DNA of 64,000 bases from Sapria himalayana. Its lineage: Eukaryota; Streptophyta; Magnoliopsida; Malpighiales; Rafflesiaceae. The stretch lies in contig JAREIK010016290.1 in assembly GCA_029783825.1 (NCBI GenBank), forward strand, positions 1 to 64,000. The letters are read 5' to 3'. Position numbers and translations under genes: made by a program. How positions within the stretch are numbered: position 1 is the stretch's first letter; each line of letters begins with the position of its first letter. Under the pieces are notes generated by a model, which was given only the letters and a program-made list of their open reading frames with translations, made no database searches and was not told the origin of the DNA. Below are positions 26,708-39,748 of the stretch, one piece after another.

Positions 26708-29351
26708 GTATCCATTTATAAGCCTATATATTTTTTGATGAAAAATAAATTATTTAAATTATATTTGTCTCACTAATAATTTATTTTTTAATTTATATTT
26801 CTATAAAATTAAACTAATAAATAATTAAAATTTATATTAAAAATTATAATGAATAATAAGAAAAATAAGATTTATGATTTATTATTTAGGGTATAACTAT
26901 TTAATTGTTTAAGTTTTTTGTGGTTTTGGGGTTAAGGAGTTTATTGATTTATATGTTTACACATTTTAGTGTTTATAGGTTTTATTTAATCAATGAAATA
27001 ACAAAAAATTTATTTTTATGAATTTTCGTCATAGTCAAAGGTTAAGACCTTTAAAAATATAATAATTTTTTAATAGTTCTAAAATATGAATACAATACTT
27101 AGTTATAAGAATCTTAATAATTATATTTGTTGTAGTTTCAAAATAAAAAATTGTATTAAAATATATTATAATAATGATCAAAAAATAAATTAATAAACTA
27201 TTATTAATAGGATATATATTAATTAAAATATATTTGCAGAACCAAAAATAATTCAAAATCAAAGTAAATTATATTACTTAATAAAATTTTAAATTTTTGA
27301 AATTTTGTTTATTTTTATAAGCTTATATTTTTTTTTATTAAAAATAATTTATTTAAATTATATCTGTCTCACTCATTATTTAATTTGTAATTAATATTTC
27401 TTTAAAAATAAACAAAAAAATAATTAAAATGAATATTTACAAATATAATAAATACAAATAAAAATGAGATTTATTATTAATTTTTTAGGTTATATAGGTT
27501 TAATGGTTTAAGTATTTTGGGGGTTTTGGGGTTTAGGAGTCTAGAGATTGAAATGTTTAGTCATTAAGTGGTTTATAAGTTTTATTTAAATAATAAAATA
27601 AAAAAATTTATTTTTGTGATTTTTTATCATTTTTGAAGGTTATAACCTTTGAAAATATAATAAATTTTAATTTATTTTAAAATGTAAATATAATATTTAG
27701 TTATAATAACTTAATAATTATAAGACATTTTAATTGAATATAAGTAAATTTATTGTTCGATATTATAAAAATGATCAAATAATAAATTAATAAACTATTA
27801 TTAATAATATTGATCGTAATTAAAATATAATTGCGAAACCAATATATAATGATTCAAAATCAAAGTAAAATATATTACTAAATAATAATTTTTTGTTTTT
27901 AAATTTTTACTTCTTTATATAAGCTTATTTTTTTTGATTAAAAATAAATTATTAAAATTATATTTGTCTCACTTATTATTTATTTTGTGATTTATATTTC
28001 TCTATAAAATAAACTGATTAATAATTAAAATGAATATTTAAAATTATAATGAATACAAATTAAAATGAGATTTATGATTTATTATATATGGTATGCCAGT
28101 TTAATGGTTTGATTTTTTAGTGGTTTATAGGTTTTATTTATATAATAAAAATTTAAATTTTTTCTGATTTTCAAAGGTTATAACCTTTGAAAATAAAATA
28201 ATTTTTAAAATTTTTTGAAATGTGAATACCATGTATTATTATATTAATCTTATTAATTATATATCATATAAATTCAATATAAATAATTTGAATGATAGAT
28301 AAAATAATAATGATCAAAAATTAAATTAATAAACTATTATTAATAATATAAATATTAATTAAAATATATTTACATAACACAAAATGATTCAAAATCAAAT
28401 CAAAATATATTACTAAATAATAATACTTAATTTTTATAATTTTCCTTCTTTTTATAAGCATATATTTTTTTAAAAAAAATAAATTATTTAAATAATATTT
28501 GTCTCAATCGAAGTTTCTTTTGTAATTAATTTTTCTAAAAAATTAAACTATAAATAATTAAAATTAATAATTAATATTATAATAAATAGTATAAAAATGA
28601 GAGTATTATTTATTAAGTAGTATATAGCTGTTAAAAGTTTTATGTATTTAGGGGTTCGGGATTTATGAGCTTACTAATTTAAGTATGTAAGCTTTTAATG
28701 ATCTATAGGTTTTATTTAAAAAATGAATAATATAAAAATTTATTTTTTTTATTTTTAACATTTTCAAAGGTTATAACATTTGAAAATATAATAATTTTAA
28801 AATTTTTTTCAAAAGTGAATACAATATTTAGTTATAATAATCATTATATTTATATTTCATATAAATTCAATATAAATATTTTTATTGATAAATATTCTAA
28901 TAATGATGAAAAAATAAATTAATATCTATTATTAATAAGATAGATATCAATTAAAATATATTTACAAACCCTAAAATGATTCAGAAGAAAAGCAAAATAT
29001 ATTACTATATATTAACTTTTTGTGTTGAAATTTTTTTTTCTTTTAAAAAGTTTATCTATATTATTTTGATGAAAAATAATTTATATATATATTATATTTG
29101 TGTAACTCATAATTTATTTTGTAATTAATATTTATATAAAAATAAACAAATAAATAATTAAATTTGAATATTTAAAATTTAAATGGAAAAAAAATGAGAT
29201 TTATTCTTTATTATTTAGGATGTACCGGTTTAATTTAAATTAGATCTGTCTCAGCAATAATTTATTTTATAATTAATATTTTTATAAAAATAAATGATAA
29301 ATAATTAAAATAATAATTAAAATTATATTGAATATTTAAAATAATTTATTT

Positions 29352-31818
29352 TTTCCTCTCTCAATTCTAGAATGATTTCTAAAGCTCTAACCAAAATAAT
29401 AGGAGCTTTTACTTTATCTCTATTATGTCTCATCATATTTGATGTTGAATCACTAGGCTATCAAAGATAATTTTACTCATATATGCTAACAGACTAAAGC
29501 AAAGTTGTCCCCCTATGTGTTGAAATAGCTAGTTGTTGAGGATGCTATTTATATTGATTATTGTAATTTCTTCAAAAATATCTCTCATGCATAGACTCAA
29601 AACAATTGTTTTAAAACATAGTTCACCTCTAAAAAAATAATCACCTTGTAGCCTATTAGAACAAACTAGCCCCAGGGTGGTTTGAGCATGGCAGGAAGTA
29701 TGGGCTCTCTTTCAATCAAGAATCAAAAAATTTATTTTAATGGCATGTCTAAGCCTTTTTTTTATATCCTAATGGATATGAAAAGTATCATTTCTTTTTT
29801 TTATATTAAATGAGTTATGTATACAAGCTCACAATACCCAAAAAGGAGTAAATGAATCATATTCAAATCTATAAAAGGTTTTAATCATTGCTCAAAATAT
29901 TAGTCTTGCATATTGACACTCGAGGTCATGAATCAAAGGAAAAGGCCATATTGATATTTCCAATCCCAAGAATTTTAGCTATAGAAAGTTATAAATAGTA
30001 GTACTCGAGCTTTAACTATATCTAGGGTCATGACTTTTGCTCTTGAGGAATGTCCAAAGTTACAATCATTCCTATTGCAATGACTTTGCAATATAAAGAT
30101 AAAATTCACAAGCTATGGTCATATCCAATACTGTGACCCAGTATTATAGTAATTAAATATGTATTCATGATCATTCTTAGTGCTATAACAATATGTTCAA
30201 CAGAGAGACACAAGTTATGGCATATTCTCATCGATATGATTTTGTGTTCTAGAGACTAAATATACAATCATGACCATTGCTAATGCTAGAATAATCTAAA
30301 GCAAGAAAGCGACTAAATTCATAACTCACCCCTTGAGTCATGACTTTGTGTTACATATACAAAAAGATAAATCTGTGACAGTCCTAAAAGTTTTGAATTT
30401 CAATTAAAATTTAACACTTAGTCATTTGATTATAAAAGTGCAAAACATGAGATTTAGGATTTAGGGTTTATGTAGTAGGGTTATAGTTTATCATTTAAAG
30501 TTTAGGATTTAAAGTTTAGATTTTATGGTTTTTTTTTGTTTTTTTTTTGGAAAATACACACTTTAATTATCATTTAGGCACACAACTTACAAGAGACTAA
30601 AAGGCTGACTAATTTAGGCTAGCCCACCAAATCCTATGCACCTTAATGATTCTATGCATAAAATATATAAAAAAAACATAAAGCCTAATAATTCCAAGCG
30701 TACGAATGCAACTAAAATCACCTGGCATTCCCGGACTTTAGAGTTGGCATTGAGTCTTTATGCACACTGCATCCTTTACATTCTGATTTGTCAAAACCTT
30801 TTGGAGGAACCTGAACGATGCACCATATTAAAAATATGAAAATATAAGATTGTGCATGTGTGTGCATGCAACATCAAGTGTTTGCCTATGTCATTGCTAT
30901 GCAATGGAATACATGTAAAACTAAATACCCATAAATCCACAAGTCCATATCTACGCCAATTTGTCAATTCATTCTAACCTCTGAATTCCACATTCTTTGG
31001 CTCTAATGATCCTCAAAAGAGTATCTCTTGGGTTAGAATGCTTCCTCCTCGAGCTCCAAGAAGTGGTTGTATGTTGCACCGACAAAATATCAAAAAATAT
31101 GCATGCATCGGTGTGCATGTGTGATGAGGTCCATCTCATAGTCTCATTATTTACACATACAACCAAGCTAGAATACAAGTAAAATTACAATATTCTATAA
31201 AGATGGGTCTTCTACTCCTGGGAGTGTAGCATCGCCTAATGTGTATTTACAAAATGCATTAGTGGGCCCCAATTAGAGATACTCATCGGTCCAGTTGCCC
31301 TAATTGCATGCTACATAAAGAACAAACAAGATTGTGTGTGTGAGTATGTCATGATCCGTCTCTGCAAGTTCATGGTGCATACAAAGTCAAAAATACAAAT
31401 AAGACTACAAACATAAACTACTAGTTTGAATCTTTCGCTCCCGTGTTGCTGGTCTGTACTCCATTGCTTATTGGCCCTGCTTGGTGATGCTCCGGATATT
31501 GCTGGCTCTCCAATTAATTCTGGATTACACGCTACTCCTGTCGGGTGATGGTTGGGTGGCCCTCTATGCTGCTTGATAGGGCTGGTGGGACCCACTCCTA
31601 GCTACTCCTGGGTTTACTCCCTACCACTTTGTTCTACTCATCAGTTGTCTGAATGTTATCATCCCGGCTTGCTAGTGGGGCCCTCTACATGCTGGTGGCC
31701 CATACTTCTGCTTGCTTCTAGGACTTGCTGCCCCTCTAAATGCTACACCAAAATGGACAAGATATGTGCACGTGTGTACTGTGGTACGTCGCTATGTGTG
31801 TGTGGTGCAGCAATATCA
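29352..31818 (+). mobile_element. Unclassified 2.5-kb insert, copy B (longest copy)
   Basis: This is the fullest of three copies. It starts at TCCTCTCTCAATTCTAG and ends at GCAGCAATATCA, where the satellite 8-bp tract resumes (GGGTTTAAGAGTTTAG). About 100 bp of monomer is missing at the site, and I find no target duplication or terminal inverted repeat. Inside are a degenerate TTTAGGG tract (30452-30530), a T-rich run, three loosely repeated AATACAWGTAAAAYTA motifs (30909, 31171, 31394), and a GC-richer end with GGGGCCCTCTACA. Read on the minus strand, its left end gives an A-rich tail, which leaves a non-LTR retroelement origin open. Frames inside (30997-31182, 31552-31842) match no family I know, and the frame kept in copies A and C has two stops here. 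Confidence 0.7.
30452..30530 (+). repeat. Degenerate telomere-like (TTTAGGG) tract in copy B
   Basis: About eleven 7-bp units resembling TTTAGGG (TTTAGGA, TTTAGGG, TTTATG, GTAGGG, TTATAG and so on) precede the run of T. It aligns with the tracts at 10953-11032 (inverted) and 35934-36010. Confidence 0.7.
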
Positions 31819-34800
31819 GGGTTTAAGAGTTTAGTAATTTAAGTATTTAGCAATTTTGTGGTTTATAGGTTTTATTTAAATAATTAAATAACAAAAAAAT
31901 TATTTTTATGATTTTTTCTCATTTTCAAGGTTATAACCTTTGAAAATATTATAATTTTTATTTTTTCTTCAAATGTTAATACAATATTTACTTATAATAA
32001 TCATAAAAATTAAATATCATGTAAATTTAATATAAATAATTTAATTGATCGATATTATAATACTGATCATAAAATAGATTAATAAACTATTATTAATAAG
32101 ATAGATATTAATTAAAATATATTTGCAAAACCTAAAACGATTCAAAATCAAAGTAAAATATATTACTAAATAATTATTTTTTATTTTTAAAATTTTGATT
32201 TTTTTTATAAGCTTATAAATTTTTTTGATGAAGATAAATTATTTAAATTATATTTGTCTCATTCATAATTTTATTCTTCAATTAATATTTTTATAAAAAT
32301 AAAATAATAAATAATTAAAATAATATTGAAATTATAATGAATACAAATAAAAATGAGATATATAATTAATTATTTAGGGTATACCTGTTTAATTGTTTAA
32401 ATATTTAGGAGTTTAGGATTTTGGTGATTTGAGTGTTTAGGCATTTAGTAGGTTATATGTTTTATTTAAATAATTAAATAACAAAAAAATTATTTTTCAA
32501 ATTTTATATCAATTTTGAAGGTTATAACCTTGATAAATATAATAATTTTTAAATTTTTTTCAAATGTGAATACAATATTTAGTTATAATAAACGTAATAA
32601 TTATATATAATGTAAATTAAAAATTAACAATTTTATTGATAGATATTAATAAAATAAATATAAATATAAATATAATAATGATCAAAAAATAAATTAATAA
32701 ACTATTATATATTGATAGATATTTATATATTATTTATAAATACAAAACCTTTAAATATGGTTTAAAGGCTTAAGTATTTATGGGTTTTGGGGTTTTGGGG
32801 TTTATGAGTTTAATTATTTAAGCATTTAGGCATTTAGTATTATATAGGTTATATATATACAATAAAATAACAAAAAATTTATTTTTGTGATTTTATCTCA
32901 TTTTCAAAGATGGTAACCTTTAAAAATATAATAATATTTAAATTATTTTCAAATGTAAATATAATATTTAGTTATAATAATCTTTATAATTATATATCAT
33001 ATAAATTCAATATAAACAATTTTATTGATAAATATTCTAATAATGATCAAAAAATAAATTAATAATCTATTATTAATAAGATATATATCAATTAAAATAT
33101 AATTATAAAACCTAAAATGATTAAGAAGCAAAGCAAAATATATTACTATATAATAATTTTTTGTTTTAGAAATTTTTTTTTCTTTTAAAAAGTTTATCTA
33201 TAATTTTTTGATGAAAAATAATTTATATAAATTATTTTTGTCTAGCTCAATTTATTATGTAATTAATATTTATATATAAATAATCAAATAAAAAATTAAA
33301 ATGAATATTTAAAATTATAATTAAAAAAAATGAGATTTATTATTTATTATTTAGGGATACTATTTTAATTTAAATTAGATCTATCTCACTAATAATTTAT
33401 TTTGTAATTAATATTTCTATAAAAATAAACTGATAAATAATTAAAATAAAAATTTAAAATTATACTGAATAAAAATAAAATGAGATTGATGATTTATTAT
33501 TAATCTATACCAGTTTAATGGAATAAGTATTTAGAGGTTTTATCATTTAGGAGTTTAGCAATTTATGTTTTTAGGCTTTTAGTGGTTTATAGGTTTTATT
33601 TAAAAAATAAAATAACAAAAAAATTTCTATAATTTGTTATCATTTTCATTGGTTATAACCTTTGAAAATATAATAATATTTACAATTTTTTGAAATGTGA
33701 ATACAATATTTAGTTATAATAATATTAATAATTATATATCATATAAATTCAATATAAATAATCTTATTGATAAATAATATAATAATGATCAATAATTAAA
33801 TTAATAAACTTTTAATAAAAAGATAGATATTAATTAAAAAATATTTACAAAACCCAAATTCATTCAAAATTATAGTAAAATATATTACTGGATAATAATT
33901 TTAAATTTTTAAATCTTTACTTCTTTTATATGTGTATATATATTATTCCATTAAAAATAAAATTTATAAATTATATTTGTCGCACTCATAATTTATTTTG
34001 TAATAAATATTTCTATAAAAATAAACTAATAAATAATTAAAATGAATATTTAAAATTATAATAAATAGAAATAAAAATTAGATTTATTATTTATTATGTA
34101 TTATATATCGGTTTAATGGTTATTGTATTTAGGCATTATGGGTTCTAGAAGTTTACTTATATAACTGTATATGTATTTAGTAGTTTATAGGTTTTATTTA
34201 AAAAATAAAAAAACAAAAATTTTATTTTTATATTTTTTTGATATTTTCAAAGGTTATAACCGTAGAAAATATAATAATAATTAAATTTTTTTCAGAAGTG
34301 AATTCAATATTTAGTTATAATAATCATTATATTTATATATCATATAAATTCAATATAAACAATTTTATTGATAAATATTTTAATAATGATCAAAAAATAA
34401 ATTAATAATCTATTATTAATAAGATAGATATAAATTATTATATAATTACAAAACCTAAAATGATTCAGAAGCAAATCAAAATATATTATTATATAATAAT
34501 TTTTTGTTTTGAAATTTTTTTTTCTTTTAAGAAGTTTATCTATAATTTTTTGATTAAAAATAATTTATATAAATTATATTTGTGCAACTAATAATTTATT
34601 TTGTAATTAATATTTATTTAAAAATAAAAAAATAAATAATAAAATGTGAATATTTAAAATTAAAATTAAAAAAAAGAGATTTATTCTTTATTATTTAGGA
34701 TATACTGGTTAAATTTAAATTAAATCTGTCTCATTAATAATTTATGTTGTAATTAATATTTCTATAAAAATAAACTGATAAATAATTAAAATAAAAATTA

Positions 34801-34833
34801 AAATTATACTGAATAATTAAAATAATTTATTTT
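31819..34833 (+). repeat. Satellite array between insert copies B and C
   Basis: Five palindromes occur, near 31930, 32520, 32910, 33652 and 34255. The short step 32520-32910 marks an internal deletion, with the junction near 32740 in the TTTATATATTATTTATAAATA sequence that is also present near 37580 and, inverted, near 8840. A C+D dimer of about 1.34 kb follows. From the start of copy B to the start of copy C is about 5.48 kb, the length of one duplicated block. No genes are seen. Confidence 0.88.
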
Positions 34834-36659
34834 GTTCCTCTCTCAACTCTAGAATGATTGTTAAAGCTCTAACCAAAATAAAAGGAGCTTTTACTTAATC
34901 TCTATTATGTATCATCATATTTGATGTTGAATCACTGGACTATCAAAGGTAATTTGACTCATGTATGCTAACAGTCTAAACCAAAGTTGTATCCCTATGT
35001 GTTGAAATAGCTAGTCGTTGAGGATGCTATTTATATTGATTATTGTCATTTCTTCTAAAATATCTCTCATGCACACACTCAAAGATATTTTTTTAAAACA
35101 TAGTTCACCTCTAAAAAAATAACCACCTTGTAGTCTATTAGAACAAACTAGCCCCTGGGCAGTTTGAGCAGGGCAATAAGTATGGGCTCTCTTTCAATCA
35201 AGAATCAAAAAATTTATTTTATTGGCATGTCTAAGCCAATTTTTATATCCTCATGGATATGAAAAGTATCATTTCTTTCTTTTTATATTAAATGAGTTAT
35301 GTATACAAGCTCACAATACCCAAAAATGTGTAAATGAATCATATTCAAATGTATAAATTGTTTTAATCATTGCTCAAAATATTAATTTTGCATATTGACT
35401 CTTGAGGTCACAAATCAAAGGAAAAATCCATAGTGATATTTTCAATCCCAAGAATTTTAGCTATAGAAAGTTATAAAGAGTAGTACTCGAGCTTTAACTA
35501 TTTCTAGGGTCATAACTTTTGCTCTTGAGGAATGTCCAAAGTTACAATCATTCCTAGTGCAATGACTTTGCAATATAAAGATAAAATACACAAGCTATGG
35601 TCATATCCAAGACTGTGACCCATTATTATAGTGATTAAATATGTATTCATGATCATTCTTAGTGTCATGATAATATGTTCAACAGATAGACACAAGTTAT
35701 GGCATATTCTCATCGATATGATTTTGTGTTCTAGAGACAAAATATACAATCATGACCTTTGCTAATGCTACAATAATCTAAAGCAAGAAAGAGACTGAAT
35801 CCATAACTCACCCCTTGAGTCATGACTTTGTGTTACATATACAAAAAGATAAATCTGTGAGATTCCTAAAAGATGTGAATTTCAATTTAAATTTAACAAT
35901 TATTCATATGATTATAAAAGTGCAAAACATGAGATTTAGGATTTAGGGTTTATGGATTAGGGTTATAGTTTATGGTTTAAGGTTTAGGATTTAAAGTTTC
36001 GGGTTTATGGTTTTTTTTTGTTTTTTTTGGAAAATACACACTTTATTTATCATTTAGGCACACAACTTACAAAATGCATTTTATTTTAAAAATGCTTTAG
36101 TAGGCCCCACTTATAGATACTCATGGGTCCAGTTACCCTCATTGCATGCTACATAGAGAATAGACAAGATTGTGTGTGTAAGTATTTCATGATCCGTCTC
36201 TACAAGTCCATGGTGAATACAAAGTCCAAAATACTAATAAGACTACAAACATAAACTACAAGTTTGAATCTTTCGCTCCCATGTGGCTGGTACGGACTCC
36301 ATTGATTATTGGCCCTGCTTGGTGATGCTTCATATTTTTTCGGCTCTCCTATTAATCATGGATTACACACTACTCCTATTGGGCGACGGTTGGGTGGCCC
36401 TCTATGCTCCCTGATAGTGCTAGTGTGACCCATTTCTAGCTACTCCTGGGTTTTCTCCTGACCACTTTGCTCGGTAGCGTCAGTTGTCTGAATATTATCA
36501 TCCCGGCTAGCTAGTGGGGCCCTCTACAAGCTGGTGGCCCATACTTCTGGCTGCTTCCAGGACTTGCTGGCCCCTCTAAATGCTACACCAAAATGGACAA
36601 GAATATGTGCATGTGTGTATTGTGGTCGCTCGCTATGTGTGTGTCGTGTAGCAGTAACA
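34834..36659 (+). mobile_element. Unclassified insert, copy C, with a 0.66-kb internal deletion
   Basis: It matches copy B from TTCCTCTCTCAACTCTAG to the terminal GTAGCAGTAACA, in the same orientation and with the same satellite flanks. A stretch corresponding to about 30594-31251 of B is absent: ACAACTTACAA joins directly to AATGCATT, and both break sites carry TACAA. Because copy A still holds that stretch, the loss is specific to C. Copy C keeps the TTTAGGG-like tract and the GC-richer end (GGGGCCCTCTACAAGC, near 36517). A 79-codon frame at 35510-35749 on the minus strand is nearly the same as one in copy A and is more likely shared ancestry than a gene. Confidence 0.7.
35934..36010 (+). 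repeat. Degenerate telomere-like (TTTAGGG) tract in copy C
   Basis: This is the clearest of the three tracts. Successive units read TTTAGGA, TTTAGGG, TTTATGG, ATTAGGG, TTATAG, TTTATGG, TTTAAGG, TTTAGGA, TTTAAAG, TTTCGGG and TTTATGG, about 11 units with a 7-bp period, the length of the plant telomere repeat. A run of T follows. Confidence 0.75.
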
Positions 36660-39600
36660 AGTTTTAGGAGTTTAGTAATTTAAGTATTTAGGTATTTTTT
36701 GGTTTATAGGTATTATTTAAAAAATCAAATAACAAAAAAAATATTTTTATGATTTTTTCTCATTTTCAAGGTTATAACCATTGAAAATATGATAATTTTT
36801 TATTTTTTTTCAAATGTTAATACAATATTTAATTATAATAATCATAAAAATTAAATATCATCTAAATTCAATATAAATAATTTTATTGATCTATATTATA
36901 ATACTGATCATAAAATAGATTAATAAACTATTATTAATAAGATAGATATTAATTAAAATATATTTGCAAAACCTAAAATGATTCAAAATCAAATTAAAAT
37001 ATATTACTAAATAATAATTTTTTATTTTTAAATTTTTAATTCTTTTTATAAGCTTATAAATTTTTTTGATGAAGATAAATTATTTAAATTATATTTACCT
37101 CATTCATAATTTTATTTTACAATTAATATTTCCATAAAAATAAACTAATAAATAATTATAATGAATATTAAAATTATAATGAATACAAATAAAAATGAGA
37201 TTTATGATTAATTCTTTAGGGTATACTAGTTTAATGGTTTAAGTATTTATGAGTTTAGGAGTTTAGTGATTTAAGTGTTTAGGCATTTAGTAGTTTATAT
37301 GTTTTATTTAAATAATGAAATAACAAAAAAATTATTTTTCAAAATTTTTATCAATTTTGAAGGTTATAATCTTTATAAATATAAAAATTTTTAAATTTTT
37401 TTTCAAATGTGAATACAATATTTAGTTAAAATAAACTTAATGATTATATATCATGTAAATTAAAAATAAACTATTTTATTGATAGGTTTAAATAAACTAA
37501 ATATAAATATAAATATAATAATGGTCAAAAAATAAATTAATAAACTATTAATTATTGATAGATATTTATATATTATTTATAAATACTTAAACCCTTAAAG
37601 ATGGTTTAAATGTTTAAGTATTTAAGGGTTTTGAGGTTTAGGAGTTTAATGATTTAATCTTTTAGGCATTAAGTAGTTTATAGGTTTTATATAAACAATA
37701 AAATTACAAAAAAAATATTTTTGTGATTTTATCTAATTTTCAAAGATGATAACCTTTAAAAATATAATAATTTTTAAATTATTTTCAAATGTAAATATAA
37801 TATTTAGTTATAATAATCATTATATTTATATATCATATAAATTCAATATAAACAATTTTAATGATAAATATTCTAATAATGATCAAAAAATAAATTAAGA
37901 ATCTATTATTAATAAGATAGATATCAATTAAAATAGAATTACAAATCCTAAAATGATTCAGAAGCAAAGCAAAATATATTACTATATAATAATTTTTTAT
38001 TTTGAATTTTTTTTATTTAAAAAGTTTATGTATATTTTTTTGATGAAAAATAATTTATATAAATTATATTTGTCTAACTCATAATATATTCTTTAATTAA
38101 TATATTTATAAAAATAAACAAATAAATATTTAAAATGAATATTATAAATTATAATGAAAAAAATTGAGATTTATTATCTATTATTTAGGGATACCAGTTT
38201 AATTTAAATTAGATATTTCTCACTAATAATTTATTTTGTAATTAATATTTCTATAAAAATAAACTGATAAATATATAAAATAAGAATTTAAAATTATACT
38301 GAATAAAATTTAAAATAAGATTTATAATTTATTATTAATGTATACCTGTTTAATGGATTAAGTATTAAAGGTTTTTTCATTTAGGATTTTTTCGATTTAT
38401 GTTTTTAGGCTTTTAGTAGTTTATACGTTTTATTTAAAAAAAAATAAAATATCAATAAAATTTTCTATAATTTTTTTCTCATATATAGGTTATGACCTTT
38501 GAAAATATAATAATATTTAAAATTTTTTGAAATGTGATTACAATACTTAGTTATAAAAATATTAATAATTATATATCATATAAATTCAATATAAACAATT
38601 TTATTGATATATATTATAATAAAGATCAAAATTAAATTTATAAACTATTGATATTAAGATAGATATTAATTAAAAAATAATTATAATACCCAACTTGATT
38701 CAAAATTATAGTAAAATATATTTCTGGAAGATAATTTTTAATTTTTAAATTTATACTTCTTTTATAAGCATATATTTTTTTTAAATTATATTTGTCGCAC
38801 TCATAATTTATTTTGTAATAAATATTTCTATAAAAAATAACTAATAAATAATTAAAATGAATATTTAAAATTATAATAAATAGAATTAAAAATTAGATTT
38901 ATTAATTATTAAGTAGTATAGAACGGTTTAATGGTTTATGTATTTTGGCATTACGGGGTTAGGGAGTTTACTGATTTAACTGTGCATGCATTTAGTGGTT
39001 TATACGTGTTATTTATAAAGAATATCAAAAAATTTATTTTTTTTTATTTTTTGATATTTTCAAAGGTTATAACCTTTGAAAATATAATAATTTTTAAATT
39101 TTTTTCTAAAGTGAATACAATATTTAGTTATAATAATCATTATATTTATAAATCATATAAATTAAATATAAATATTTTATTGATAAATATAAATTTTAAG
39201 AGTTATTGATTTAAGTATTTAGGCATTTAGTGGTTAATAGGATTTATTTAAACAATGAAATAACAAAAAAATTACTTTTGTTATTTTTTCACATTTTCAA
39301 AGGTTATAACATTTGAAAATATAATAATTTCAAAATTTTTTTTAAATGTGAATAAAATATTTAGTAATAATAATCATTATAATTATATATAATATAAACT
39401 AATTATAAATAATTTTATTGATAGATATGATATCAATTATCAAAAAATAAATTAATAAACTATTATTAAAATGATAGATATAAATTAAAATATAATTACA
39501 AAACCTAAACTGATTCAAAATAATGTGAAATTTATTACTATATAATAATTTTTTGTTTTTAAATTTTTACTTCTTTTTATAAGATTATTTTTTTTTATTA

Positions 39601-39748
39601 AAAGTAAATTATTAAAATTATATTTGTCTGACTAATTATTTATTTTGTAATTAATATTTATGTAAAAATTTAACTAATAAATATTTAAAATTAATATTTA
39701 AAATTATAATGAATACAAATTAAAATGAGATTTATGATTTATTATTAT
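36660..39748 (+). repeat. Satellite array between copy C and the solo LTR
   Basis: Palindromes lie near 36770, 37362, 37748, 38490, 39070 and 39305. The first part parallels 31819-33700, including the 386-bp short step. At about 39188 a D-type monomer is cut after TTATTGATAAATAT and fused to a later point of another monomer, leaving two palindromes only about 235 bp apart. The left copy of the LTR target duplication, ATTAT, is at 39744-39748. No genes are seen. Confidence 0.88.
39054..39085. repeat. Perfect 32-bp palindrome (D-type monomer)
   Basis: All 32 bases are identical to the dyads at 15570 and 22632, although the surrounding monomer is truncated shortly downstream. Confidence 0.9.

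Larger units (their letters stand above)
14629..29351 (+). repeat. Satellite array, forward block with 8.4-kb higher-order repeat
   Basis: Twenty-three palindromes occur, roughly every 530-750 bp, from 14985 to 28770. Pairing the two halves gives an offset of about 8.38-8.46 kb: 14985/23380, 15585/23982, 16333/24730, 16865/25265, 17455/25840, 18045/26425, 18640/27043, 19720/28180 and 20320/28770. Diagnostic words repeat at the same offset, for example TTTAAGGTTTACGAGTTTAA at about 16700 and 25105, and CAAAGTGAAATATTTTAC at about 18255 and 26645. This is a tandem duplication of a block of about 14 monomers. The second copy is cut short by insert B. One monomer (about 19190) has lost its palindrome. 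No genes are seen. Confidence 0.88.

Noticed and set aside
30969..31182. Overlapping plus and minus frames in copy B, similar to 10417-10602 in copy A
   Set aside because: The similarity follows from duplication of the insert. The matching stretch is deleted in copy C, and no family is recognised.
29352..31818. Helitron or CACTA identity for the insert
   Set aside because: The left end begins TC, but there is no CTRR end with a hairpin at the other side. There are no CACTA termini and no terminal inverted repeats. Left unclassified.
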